The notes: generated by a model from the sequence alone, not told the origin. A stretch of DNA of 8,007 bases from Opitutales bacterium (GCA_021772595.1 JAJFLS010000191.1:1-8007); one strand, 5' to 3'. Counted from the first letter of the stretch, positions 1 to 5,189 are shown. Numbers and translations: made by a program.

Positions 1-648
1 AACACGCTCGTCTGGTTTTGCAGCGACAATGGCGGCCTTAAAGTCAACCCGCCCTCGACGGGAGGTTTACGCGGGATAAAGGGTAGCGTCTGGGAAGGAG
101 GCCTCAGAGTACCCGCGATTATCGAATGGCCAGAGCGGATCGGCAGAGCGAGAGTGACGAATTCGCCCGCTTCCGTCGTAGACATTTTTCCAACGTTGGC
201 GGAGTTGATAAGTCTGCCAGAATCCGCAATACTCCAGCCCCAAGACGGAGTCAGTATAACGAATTTGATCGACGGATCGAAATCGCCACGTAGCCAGCCG
301 ATACGTATCCGATTCATGGGTGCGGGCGCTCTGATCGACAATCAGTACAAGCTCGTCACGCAGAAAGTAGGAAGCGGCGAATACGAGCTGTACGATCTCC
401 TCGAAGACCCAAAAGAATCGAAGGATCTTTTCGCCGCGCGTCCGGAAGCGGCAAGCCGTTTGCGGGCCGAATTCGAAAAGTGGAATCGCAGCGTGGACGT
501 CAGCGATGCCGGAAAAGACTATCCCGAAGGCAAACTGACCGATCCCAACCCCAGGCGAATTTTCTGGAGAGATCTCCCCGCCTACGAGCCACACTTCAAA
601 GACTGGAAAACGCGTCCCGAGTACGAGAGATGGCTGAAGGATAGGTAG
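1..648 (+). CDS. Sulfatase (S1, formylglycine-dependent), C-terminal part, 5' end outside the window
   Basis: The frame is open from base 1 to a TAG at 646-648, giving 215 visible residues. It reads as the C-terminal half of an alkaline-phosphatase-fold sulfatase, which hydrolyses sulfate esters, in this kind of organism usually on sulfated polysaccharides. Visible family marks are the metal-binding S-D-N-G-G at residues 8-12, the lysine of L-R-G-I-K-G at 27, W-E-G-G at 31-34 followed by R-V-P at 36-38, V-D-I-F-P-T at 60-65, and the C-terminal E-L-Y-D-L-L-E-D-P at 129-137. The C/S-x-P-S-R site that becomes formylglycine would lie upstream of the window, so activity and subfamily cannot be judged. 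GC content is higher than in the minus-strand genes from 819 to 6369. The gene converges on the 819-1247 gene, with a palindromic repeat between them. Confidence 0.93.
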   Translation, partial: NTLVWFCSDNGGLKVNPPSTGGLRGIKGSVWEGGLRVPAIIEWPERIGRARVTNSPASVVDIFPTLAELISLPESAILQPQDGVSITNLIDGSKSPRSQPIRIRFMGAGALIDNQYKLVTQKVGSGEYELYDLLEDPKESKDLFAARPEAASRLRAEFEKWNRSVDVSDAGKDYPEGKLTDPNPRRIFWRDLPAYEPHFKDWKTRPEYERWLKDR

Positions 649-674
649 GTTTGGAAGGTTGCTTTTTACTTTTT

Positions 675-755
675 CCCCACGAAGGACACTAAATCTCACG
701 AAGGCTAACGTTCTTAGCCTCAAATCCCTTCGTGTCCTCTGTGCCCTTCGTGGGA
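675..755. repeat. Imperfect palindromic CACGAAGG-type intergenic repeat
   Basis: The left part holds CCCACGAAGGACAC and a second CACGAAGG; the right part holds CCTTCGTGTCC and CCCTTCGTGGG, so the outer arms are inverted copies. The centre is a perfect 7-bp hairpin, AGGCTAA (702-708) and TTAGCCT (714-720), with a 5-nt loop. The element fills the spacer between two convergent genes (stops at 648 and 819) and could act as a two-way terminator or cruciform. From memory, CACGAAGG/CCTTCGTG palindromes are common spacer repeats in Verrucomicrobiota and relatives; no copy count is possible here. The rest of the 649-818 spacer shows nothing else I can support. Confidence 0.65.
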
Positions 756-818
756 AATCAACAATTTATTCCTTTCGGGTAAATACCTCGAAGCGTGCCG
801 AAGGGCCTCACAGCCTCG

Positions 819-1247
819 CTATAGTATCTCCCACGATTCAATGTCACCCGGAACGAGCTTAAACAACGGGTGGACATCCGGCATTTCAACGGACTTATAC
901 TTCAAGTATTGCTTTCGGTCTCGATTCCACAATTTTTTCTTCAGATGGCCCCACTCATAGATTAGCTGCCCATCATGAACGGCTAACTTATTCCTAATTC
1001 GTCCACTCAAAATCTTACTTTTATCAAAGCTATAAACACGAACACTCGCTTCCTCAAAAACACCCTGAAGGTAAGTAGCCAATCCACTTGCCGGATTATT
1101 CAAATTCTTAAACCGATCTAGCTGAGGATGATTGCGATACCCCTTAGTTTTACCATCTAGAACTTTCTGGGCCAGCAATGCTTCTCTCCACAACGCGACG
1201 ATTCCCTTCGAGTCTAAATATTTCGGGTGCAATGACCACAATCTCAT
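819..1247 (-). CDS. Pyrimidine dimer DNA glycosylase / endonuclease V family protein (Pyr_excise)
   Basis: The product has 142 aa and opens with M-R-L-W-S-L-H-P-K-Y-L-D, then A-L-W-R-E-A-L-L-A-Q-K-V-L (18-30) and G-Y-R-N-H-P-Q-L (36-43). It ends H-P-L-F-K-L-V-P-G. This pattern is typical of the bacterial branch related to T4 endonuclease V (DenV). T4 DenV cuts UV photodimers, using the N-terminal amine of Thr2 and Glu23. Aligned by eye, R21-E22 here match T4 R22-E23, and Met1 falls at the place of Thr2. The start ATG at 1247 gives the full conserved N-terminus, although no clear ribosome site precedes it. It lies 18 nt after the stop of the 1266-1754 gene on the same strand, so co-transcription is likely. 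Family assignment is firm; actual glycosylase activity in this branch is an inference. Confidence 0.82.
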   Translation of the reverse strand: MRLWSLHPKYLDSKGIVALWREALLAQKVLDGKTKGYRNHPQLDRFKNLNNPASGLATYLQGVFEEASVRVYSFDKSKILSGRIRNKLAVHDGQLIYEWGHLKKKLWNRDRKQYLKYKSVEMPDVHPLFKLVPGDIESWEIL

Positions 1248-1257
1248 TTTTAGTACG

Positions 1258-1315
1258 CTGAGGTCTCAGACGGAGGGGGCGCAGCCTCCGGAGTTGTGAG
1301 AACCGACTGGTTCTC
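1258..1315 (-). repeat. Cluster of three hairpins over the 3' end of the 1266-1754 gene
   Basis: Three perfect inverted repeats stand in a row. GAGAACC (1298-1304) pairs with GGTTCTC (1309-1315), with a 4-nt loop. CGGAGG (1271-1276) pairs with CCTCCG (1285-1290), with an 8-nt loop. CTGAG (1258-1262) pairs with CTCAG (1265-1269), with a 2-nt loop. The first two lie inside the last 17 codons of the membrane-protein gene, and the third crosses its stop and the gap to the next start. No T-run follows on the minus strand, so a simple terminator is unlikely. It may be a REP-like insertion or an mRNA structure between two co-transcribed genes. Confidence 0.5.
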
Positions 1316-1754
1316 CTTTGTTCTTTTTCGTGAATTCCATCTCGGCAACCAGTTGGAATAGGATTATCACTAGGGCACCCAGCAGAAACAGAGTGCGTCC
1401 GTATTCTGTCCCGTATCCGTAGGAATGAGTCACGGTCGTTCCGTCTTGAAGCAAGATCGTCGAGATCCTGTGGTTGTGAATAAGTAGTGGCAAGAGATAC
1501 AGGATTGGCCAGAATGAAACCAATCTTTTTCCCTTCTCTATCTTTATTCCACTCGCCAGTAAATCTCGGAACGACTGGTACGCGTGCTTTCCGAGAAACC
1601 AGACCGCTGCGACCGAGAAGATGACGCCGAACATAGCGGGATTGACCGACTGCTCGGTGAGGCCTTCTGTCCTATCATAGCTTTTCGAGCTGAACCAATT
1701 TGTAGCGATGAGAGCTAGGGAGAAAGTGATTGGTATGAGTTGGAGTTTTTTCAT
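1266..1754 (-). CDS. Small four-helix membrane protein, unknown function
   Basis: I do not recognise a family. The 162-aa product shows four hydrophobic segments at about residues 5-22, 40-56, 78-93 and 120-137, joined by short loops, with a basic stretch near 70-77 (K-I-E-K-G-K-R). It is probably an inner-membrane protein. The last 16 residues (G-E-P-V-G-S-H-N-S-G-G-C-A-P-S-V) are low-complexity and unlike the rest; they are encoded by two DNA hairpins at 1271-1315, so the tail may come from an inserted repeat rather than the original gene. The start ATG at 1752-1754 follows the end of the 187-bp repeat copy A by only 11 nt and no AGGAG-type site is visible. Any promoter must therefore lie in the repeat, or the mRNA has a very short leader. 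The 819-1247 gene follows after 18 nt. Confidence 0.62.
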   Translation of the reverse strand: MKKLQLIPITFSLALIATNWFSSKSYDRTEGLTEQSVNPAMFGVIFSVAAVWFLGKHAYQSFRDLLASGIKIEKGKRLVSFWPILYLLPLLIHNHRISTILLQDGTTVTHSYGYGTEYGRTLFLLGALVIILFQLVAEMEFTKKNKGEPVGSHNSGGCAPSV

Positions 1755-1765
1755 TGTATATGGAG

Positions 1766-1952
1766 AACAAGTTATTCTATCATTAATGATTGAGCATCTT
1801 GGAGCACCAGAGATATTTCAAGCTTGAATTAGGTGATAGCGCTTATTCTAATGGGGTTTCTAATGATTGAGCATCCCGTTTAGGGGTGATATGTCATTAA
1901 TGATCTATCATCCCATATTTGAAATTCCTCCTACTGTTAACCGGGGATTGTT
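1766..1952 (-). repeat. 187-bp dispersed repeat, copy A (5' of the 1266-1754 gene)
   Basis: The stretch matches 6436-6622 at a constant offset of 4670 bp, with 9 mismatches counted by eye (positions 1799, 1829, 1851, 1884, 1917, 1918, 1920, 1933, 1946), so 178/187 identical. It contains a 12-bp palindrome ATCATTAATGAT (1779-1790), a 12-bp palindrome TTCAAGCTTGAA (1817-1828) flanked by CACC and GGTG, and a stem of 9 pairs between 1883-1891 and 1906-1914 around TCATTAATGA. The motif TAATGATTGAGCATC occurs at 1784 and 1861, with a variant at 1898. On the minus strand it begins near AGGAGG followed by an ATG-GGA-TGA micro-ORF and ends with a -10-like TAGAAT box shortly before the downstream gene. 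The ends read AACAA and TTGTT, a short inverted repeat. Role unknown; a portable promoter/leader or a non-autonomous mobile element are the main options. Confidence 0.9.
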
Positions 1953-1955
1953 CCG

Positions 1956-2008
1956 GTCTAACAAGCCATCCGATCTTGTCGCTTCGCTTGGAACTGGCCG
2001 CGCTAGAC
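1956..2008 (-). other. Candidate integron attC site (third, 53 bp)
   Basis: On the minus strand the site starts with GTCTAGC (R''-like, one change from RYYYAAC) and ends with GTTAGAC, a perfect GTTRRRY R' box. The two pair over all seven positions with one G-T wobble, and pairing extends outward to about ten. Inside, CCAGTTCC and GGATGG pair with a two-base bulge, as in L''/L' arms. The TAG stop of a 2003-2160 reading frame lies inside the R'' box, the usual place for a cassette stop codon. Repeat copy A begins 3 nt after the R' box. The central part is only weakly self-complementary. In copy B the right half of this hairpin (43 bp) is absent. Confidence 0.42.
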
Positions 2009-2160
2009 CAGGAATCTATTTCTTCCAGTCGCAAGCGATGCTTCCTCAAGCGGCTCAGGTGCTGCCTCGACATTTGCGATAGGCGCAATCAGCTCGCTAG
2101 GATCGGCGTGGCATGTATCCCCGTCTTCGATACAGCGATCCGTGTATAGGTATTCGGCAA
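2003..2160 (-). pseudogene. ORF remnant or out-of-frame extension of the hexosaminidase gene
   Basis: This frame is open from inside the 2161-3783 gene to a TAG at 2003-2005. The visible peptide past that gene's stop includes A-E-Y-L-Y-T-D-R-C-I-E-D-G-D-T-C-H and ends L-A-T-G-R-N-R-F-L-V. It has coding-like composition but no plausible start or ribosome site of its own. Two readings are possible: the 3' part of a lost gene, or the real C-terminus of the hexosaminidase displaced by a frameshift in the A-rich run near 2175-2185. DNA of the last 50 bases or so resembles the sequence next to repeat copy B (36 of 51 positions, 1996-2046 against 6623-6673), and there too a reading frame ends in TAG, so it may instead belong to the repeat family. 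Confidence 0.35.
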
Positions 2161-3783
2161 TTATTCCTTCAATTTTCTTTTCTCCACCAAGGGCTGCATG
2201 ACCCTGACAAAGCGCTTGGCTCTGTTGCTCGACTCCACCGCGTCCCAATCGTGGGGGTTCCAGATATAATCTGCAGCGCTAGCGAAATAAACCAGGGCGG
2301 CAGCGCTGAAACTTTCACCGAGATTGTTATATCCCGGACCCAAACCGGCATTGAAGTGAATTCCCTCGAAAAGCTGGTTCAGGTTCTCAGGAAGAAATTC
2401 GCCATGGAAAGCATGTAGGCCGGGAATCTCTTCGACCGGCCTCGAAAAGGATTTGTTAAGCTCGAGCCCAACGCGATTTAGCCAGAAAAACGGTTTCCGT
2501 CCTGCGTCCCGAGTCCACTGTTCGACTGTGCTATCGGTCAATTCACTGATTACGATGCCACCGGTACCCGTCCACAGCGGCCAGACTTTTTCGGGAACCT
2601 TTGATAGGAGAGTATTCATCTCCGGTGAGGCATTCCCGCAATATGTAATTTCATCTTCGCCCTCCTCGGAGTGAACAAAGGGCGGACAAAAGAGAATGCG
2701 CGATTCTGGGGACTCCTCCTGCAGGGTATCGTACACCAAATTGATTACGCTCTCCATGTCTGAGCCCTTCCCGGGCCAATCGTTGTAGTCGATTTCAATC
2801 CCGTGCGCGCCTTGGGCCATGATCCATTTGAGAAAAACCGCATATTTCTTCCGGTCAGCGTCTTTGGATAAATCATAGGCGCCTGGTTTTTGAAAAGACT
2901 CTAAGTCGTATCCTTTGATGTTTTCGCCGCCTCCCCGAAATGGGCAGAAGTACACGATCGTCTCGAGTATCCCAGTATCACGAAGTTCCTTACAGAGCGC
3001 CTCGATATTCGTCGGAAAGGGCTCTTCCGGCGCCTTGGAGTTTCCTCCGTGATACTGCAGGCCAATCATGTTGATCTTGAACACCTTCATCCAGTCCGAG
3101 AAAAGGCGGAGCATAGGCAGCTCGTTATCCGAAGCACTCGTTTTCGACAGCCGAATTCCGATCTCCGGCCAGTCGGAAATAGTCGCTGTTGGAGCAACGA
3201 TCCGTCCCGCATCATCTTTGTCCACAAGCTGACATAAGGTCAGTAAGCCATAATAGAGTCCCAGATCACTGCAGGCCTGGAGGGTCACTACGGGGTCTTG
3301 CGCTTGCGACTGTTGAGCGCGCAGATAGTAGGTCTGGGAAAGCCGCCTTTTATCGAGCTTCTCTTTGACTCCCTCGTTTCGAAGAATCGCAGACAGTTCT
3401 TCTTCTGAACATATGTCTATAAGGATATGGTGATTTCCGGGCACTTTGCGTAAACTTGTGTTCGTCGTGCCAAGAATATCCAGCCGGTCTGAGAGCAGCG
3501 CCAGCCCTTCTTGGATCGGCTCTGCCTGACTCTCTGTCGAACCTGAAACCTGTATGAGAACATCCTCTCCCTGTGATACAAGGGGGATGTTCCTCGTGTC
3601 ATATTTCTCTACCTTTGGCCTCGGAATTACACGGAAGCGCGCGGGCTCTTCTTCCCCTGAATGCGCTGTTGCGATACCCGTCACGCAAAGCAACACCCCA
3701 AGGGCAATTGTCATTGTGAAAAGAACCTTGAATTGGCACGAGTTGAGGAACCAGACGCTATAGCAATTGATGACTAATTTCAT
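2161..3783 (-). CDS. Secreted GH84-like beta-N-acetylglucosaminidase family protein with GH20b-type N-domain
   Basis: The 540-aa product has a hydrophobic secretion signal near residues 20-40 ending A-T-A|H-S. Residues about 45-205 resemble the GH20b/NAGidase N-terminal domain, with L-G-L-Y-Y-G-L-L-T-L (174-183) and P-T-A-T-I-S-D-W-P (198-206). The barrel follows with the NAGidase (GH84) marks: E-I-D-Y-N-D-W at 330-336, F-C-P-P-F at 365-369, W-T-G at 404-406, F-F-W-L-N at 432-436 and Y-I-W-N-P-H-D-W-D at 506-514. GH84 enzymes remove N-acetylglucosamine by substrate-assisted catalysis with an adjacent Asp pair; here the second Asp position is Tyr333, and D332 and D335 are the nearby acids, so specificity or activity may differ. 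The ATG at 3783 has an AGGTG site 7 nt upstream; an ATG at codon 24 would also leave a signal peptide but lacks a site. The gene sits between two attC-like sites. Confidence 0.72.
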   Translation of the reverse strand: MKLVINCYSVWFLNSCQFKVLFTMTIALGVLLCVTGIATAHSGEEEPARFRVIPRPKVEKYDTRNIPLVSQGEDVLIQVSGSTESQAEPIQEGLALLSDRLDILGTTNTSLRKVPGNHHILIDICSEEELSAILRNEGVKEKLDKRRLSQTYYLRAQQSQAQDPVVTLQACSDLGLYYGLLTLCQLVDKDDAGRIVAPTATISDWPEIGIRLSKTSASDNELPMLRLFSDWMKVFKINMIGLQYHGGNSKAPEEPFPTNIEALCKELRDTGILETIVYFCPFRGGGENIKGYDLESFQKPGAYDLSKDADRKKYAVFLKWIMAQGAHGIEIDYNDWPGKGSDMESVINLVYDTLQEESPESRILFCPPFVHSEEGEDEITYCGNASPEMNTLLSKVPEKVWPLWTGTGGIVISELTDSTVEQWTRDAGRKPFFWLNRVGLELNKSFSRPVEEIPGLHAFHGEFLPENLNQLFEGIHFNAGLGPGYNNLGESFSAAALVYFASAADYIWNPHDWDAVESSNRAKRFVRVMQPLVEKRKLKE

Positions 3784-3792
3784 TTTTGTTCA

Positions 3793-3888
3793 CCTGAACA
3801 CCATGTTGAGTGGGTAGTTGACGGCAACGACTGGGCGGTTGCGAGAGGAGGCGGCGGTCAATCATTCCACCCCAACTACTCGTTAGGA
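3793..3888 (-). other. Candidate degenerate integron attC site (second, 96 bp)
   Basis: On the minus strand the site opens with TCCTAAC (R''-like) within the last codons of the 3876-4622 gene, whose TAG stop follows 3 nt later. It closes with GTTCAGG, which keeps the GTT core but departs from GTTRRRY. The inner arms GTAGTTG (minus strand, 3873-3879) and CAACTAC (3814-3820) pair perfectly, with GAG/CTC outside them after a bulge. TTGAC/GTCAA lie further in. The next gene starts 9 nt beyond the R'-like box, whose CAGG also forms part of that gene's ribosome site. Arrangement and length fit an attC, but box conservation is weak. Confidence 0.4.
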
Positions 3889-4622
3889 CCATCTTGGTTT
3901 GATATGACATCATTCGATAGCCTGTTTCCATTTGCCGAGTGAGCAAGTTTGGTAACAGCTGATTTTAGACAATTTTGAGCGGCGAGACGGCTGTCGTCGA
4001 TGTCTGGACCTCCGGCTATGAACGCCTTGAGCGCCGGTAATTTGCTTAGTTCGATACGTTCAGGAGTATCTGCATAAGGTGCTAGCGCTGTTTCGTATTC
4101 ATGGACGACTGTATTCAGATACTTTTCAACAACTTTTAGATCACGTTTCAGGTCCTGCCCCTGATCTTCATTGGTATAGAGTTCATTGACTTTCAGGAAT
4201 TGTTTTTCATTTCCTTTGACCTGCATAATGAATGTTTCAAACTCTAATTGAAGGCTATTTAACTTCGTTACGAGAATTTCGTATGCCGAGACAATAACGA
4301 TCTCATCTCCCTCAATTCTTCGCTTCGCCTTTGCTCTTAGTAAACGTTTGATTGCTTTGTACTCATGATATGCGTTAACAATTTCCGCGCGGAATTCTAG
4401 GAATTCCTTCTTGGCTGCGTTTTCTCTATCACGAGAAGCGGTTAGTTCTTTGTACAGCCAACCTATTCCTCCCCCTCCAACTACTAGAAGTAGAAATTGG
4501 TAGGTTAAATTGAATAGTTCGCTACTATAGCGACTAATTTCGGATGCGAAGATCCAAAAAAATGTAATAGCCATTACAGCTATGAATACTAATATCGCTA
4601 CCGCTTTCTCTGTTTTTGTCAT
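3876..4622 (-). CDS. Two-TM coiled-coil protein, unknown function (cassette gene)
   Basis: I do not recognise a named family. The 248-aa product has two membrane segments at about 8-27 and 38-57, the second with a G-G-G-G-I-G-W-L motif at 49-56. A long charged helical region follows, likely coiled coil, at about 58-100 and 112-180. The stretch F-R-A-E-I-V-N-A-Y-H-E-Y-K-A-I-K-R-L-L-R-A (77-97) recalls a widespread uncharacterised pattern of a Tyr-x-x-x-Lys helix followed by R-x-L-L-R-A. Most of the protein should face the cytoplasm. The ATG at 4622 is preceded by AAAGGA about ten bases upstream, one of the better ribosome sites in the window. The start lies 22 nt past the R' box of attC 4645-4704, and the stop falls at another attC-like R'' box, as expected for a gene cassette. 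Compact, AT-rich, anonymous genes like this are typical integron cargo. Confidence 0.8.
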   Translation of the reverse strand: MTKTEKAVAILVFIAVMAITFFWIFASEISRYSSELFNLTYQFLLLVVGGGGIGWLYKELTASRDRENAAKKEFLEFRAEIVNAYHEYKAIKRLLRAKAKRRIEGDEIVIVSAYEILVTKLNSLQLEFETFIMQVKGNEKQFLKVNELYTNEDQGQDLKRDLKVVEKYLNTVVHEYETALAPYADTPERIELSKLPALKAFIAGGPDIDDSRLAAQNCLKSAVTKLAHSANGNRLSNDVISNQDGPNE

Positions 4623-4644
4623 TGGTAGATCGTCCTTTTAGTGC

Positions 4645-4704
4645 GCCTAACGCTGAGTTCAGTCGGTGCGGTTTGTCCGCATTGACTGAAACGCTTCGTT
4701 ATCT
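4645..4704 (-). other. attC: Integron attC recombination site (60 bp)
   Basis: On the minus strand the order is R'' AGATAAC (4698-4704), spacer, L'' TTTCAGTC, a small hairpin TGCGG/CCGCA with a 5-nt loop, L' GACTGAA, spacer CTCAGC, and R' GTTAGGC (4645-4651), a perfect GTTRRRY. L''/L' pair over seven bases (4658-4664 with 4684-4690) and TAACG/CGTTA form the outer stem. The stop codon TAA of the upstream gene (4699-4701) lies in the R'' box, and the next gene starts 22 nt beyond R'. This is the standard layout and size of a short attC site, folded as a bottom-strand hairpin by IntI-type integrases. In an integrated array the R' bases after the G belong to the next cassette, which explains why AGA in R'' does not pair with GGC in R'. 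Confidence 0.85.
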
Positions 4705-5142
4705 GCTCATGCTTTCTATCATAAAAAGTGCTTCGTCGATCTCCGAAATTGTATGCCAAAGTAAAGTCTGGTCGTATGTAAAGCCGAATTCAAGTCGGTT
4801 ACCGAAACCAGCATCATCCTTGACGTATCCTGATGCTTTTACGTGCCCCATCTGGTCTACTTCAACCTTCACATAAATCTGATCTTCTAGAGTCTTAAAC
4901 TCTGCAATCCCTTTCAATTCGTTGTATGCAGGTTCCAACTCGTCTTTAAACCGAACCATATCCCCTCGATCTATCATTAGGTCGAATGATCCTGAAAAGG
5001 CTCCCGCTTGAATGATCGCTCTAGACTGTATCCATTCGATTCCTTCAGTTTCATTGTCTGCAGGCGGTGACAGCAGATGAACTTCGAGCCTTTCCCTTTC
5101 AGGGTAGCCTATTGAAAAGAATGGATACTCTTCTTCGTTCAT
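4699..5142 (-). CDS. WapI / DUF6228-like immunity protein (cassette gene)
   Basis: The 147-aa soluble product has no signal peptide or membrane segment. Its pattern is that of the small family annotated as WapI-type immunity or DUF6228 proteins: W-I-Q-S-R-A-I-I near the N-terminus, G-A-F-S-G-S-F-D then D-M-V-R-F-K-D-E-L, then G-I-A-E-F-K-T-L-E, then M-G-H-V-K-A-S-G-Y, G-N-R-L-E-F-G-F-T-Y-D-Q-T-L-L, and a final helix. In B. subtilis WapI neutralises the WapA contact-dependent toxin, but many relatives stand alone with no tested role. No toxin gene is seen in the window, so it would be an orphan immunity gene. The stop codon lies in the R'' box of attC 4645-4704, making it the cargo of that attC. 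No GTT core is found between this gene and the 5218-6369 gene, so the left cassette border is not visible. The start ATG lacks a clear ribosome site. Confidence 0.6.
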   Translation of the reverse strand: MNEEEYPFFSIGYPERERLEVHLLSPPADNETEGIEWIQSRAIIQAGAFSGSFDLMIDRGDMVRFKDELEPAYNELKGIAEFKTLEDQIYVKVEVDQMGHVKASGYVKDDAGFGNRLEFGFTYDQTLLWHTISEIDEALFMIESMSR

Positions 5143-5167
5143 TTCTAGATAAAGCTTAGGTAAGGCA

Positions 5168-5189
5168 CGGTAGGCCGTTGCCTCGACCG
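5168..5189. other. Hairpin in the spacer between two minus-strand genes
   Basis: CGGTAGGC (5168-5175) pairs with GCCT-CG-ACCG (5180-5189), with a CGTT loop and a two-base bulge. It lies in the 75-nt gap between the stop at 5218 and the ATG at 5142. There is no T-run on the minus strand, so it does not look like a normal terminator. No AAC is present on the plus strand of the gap, so it is not a working attC. Confidence 0.4.

Noticed and set aside
67..723. Long minus-strand reading frame opposite the sulfatase gene
   Set aside because: Composition is a mirror of the plus-strand gene; the sulfatase motifs S-D-N-G-G and W-E-G-G are clear on the other strand.
659..862. Small plus-strand reading frame after the sulfatase
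   Set aside because: It runs through the CACGAAGG palindrome and into the end of the opposite gene; no ribosome site and no protein-like pattern.
1834..1847. TGATAGCGCTTATT as a LacI-family operator
   Set aside because: Only the AGCGCT core is truly symmetric, and no LacI-type regulator is in the window; too weak to annotate.
1766..1952. The 187-bp repeat as a very long attC site
   Set aside because: It is longer than usual attC sites and does not fold end to end; only AACAA/TTGTT pair at the tips, and its palindromes are local.
1766..1952. The 187-bp repeat as a standard MITE or IS end
   Set aside because: Terminal inverted repeat is only about 5 bp, no target duplication is seen at either copy, and no transposase reading frame is nearby.
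1897..2088. 63-codon minus-strand frame across the attC-like site and repeat copy A
   Set aside because: It crosses a recombination-like junction, has no ribosome site, and is not kept as a frame at copy B.
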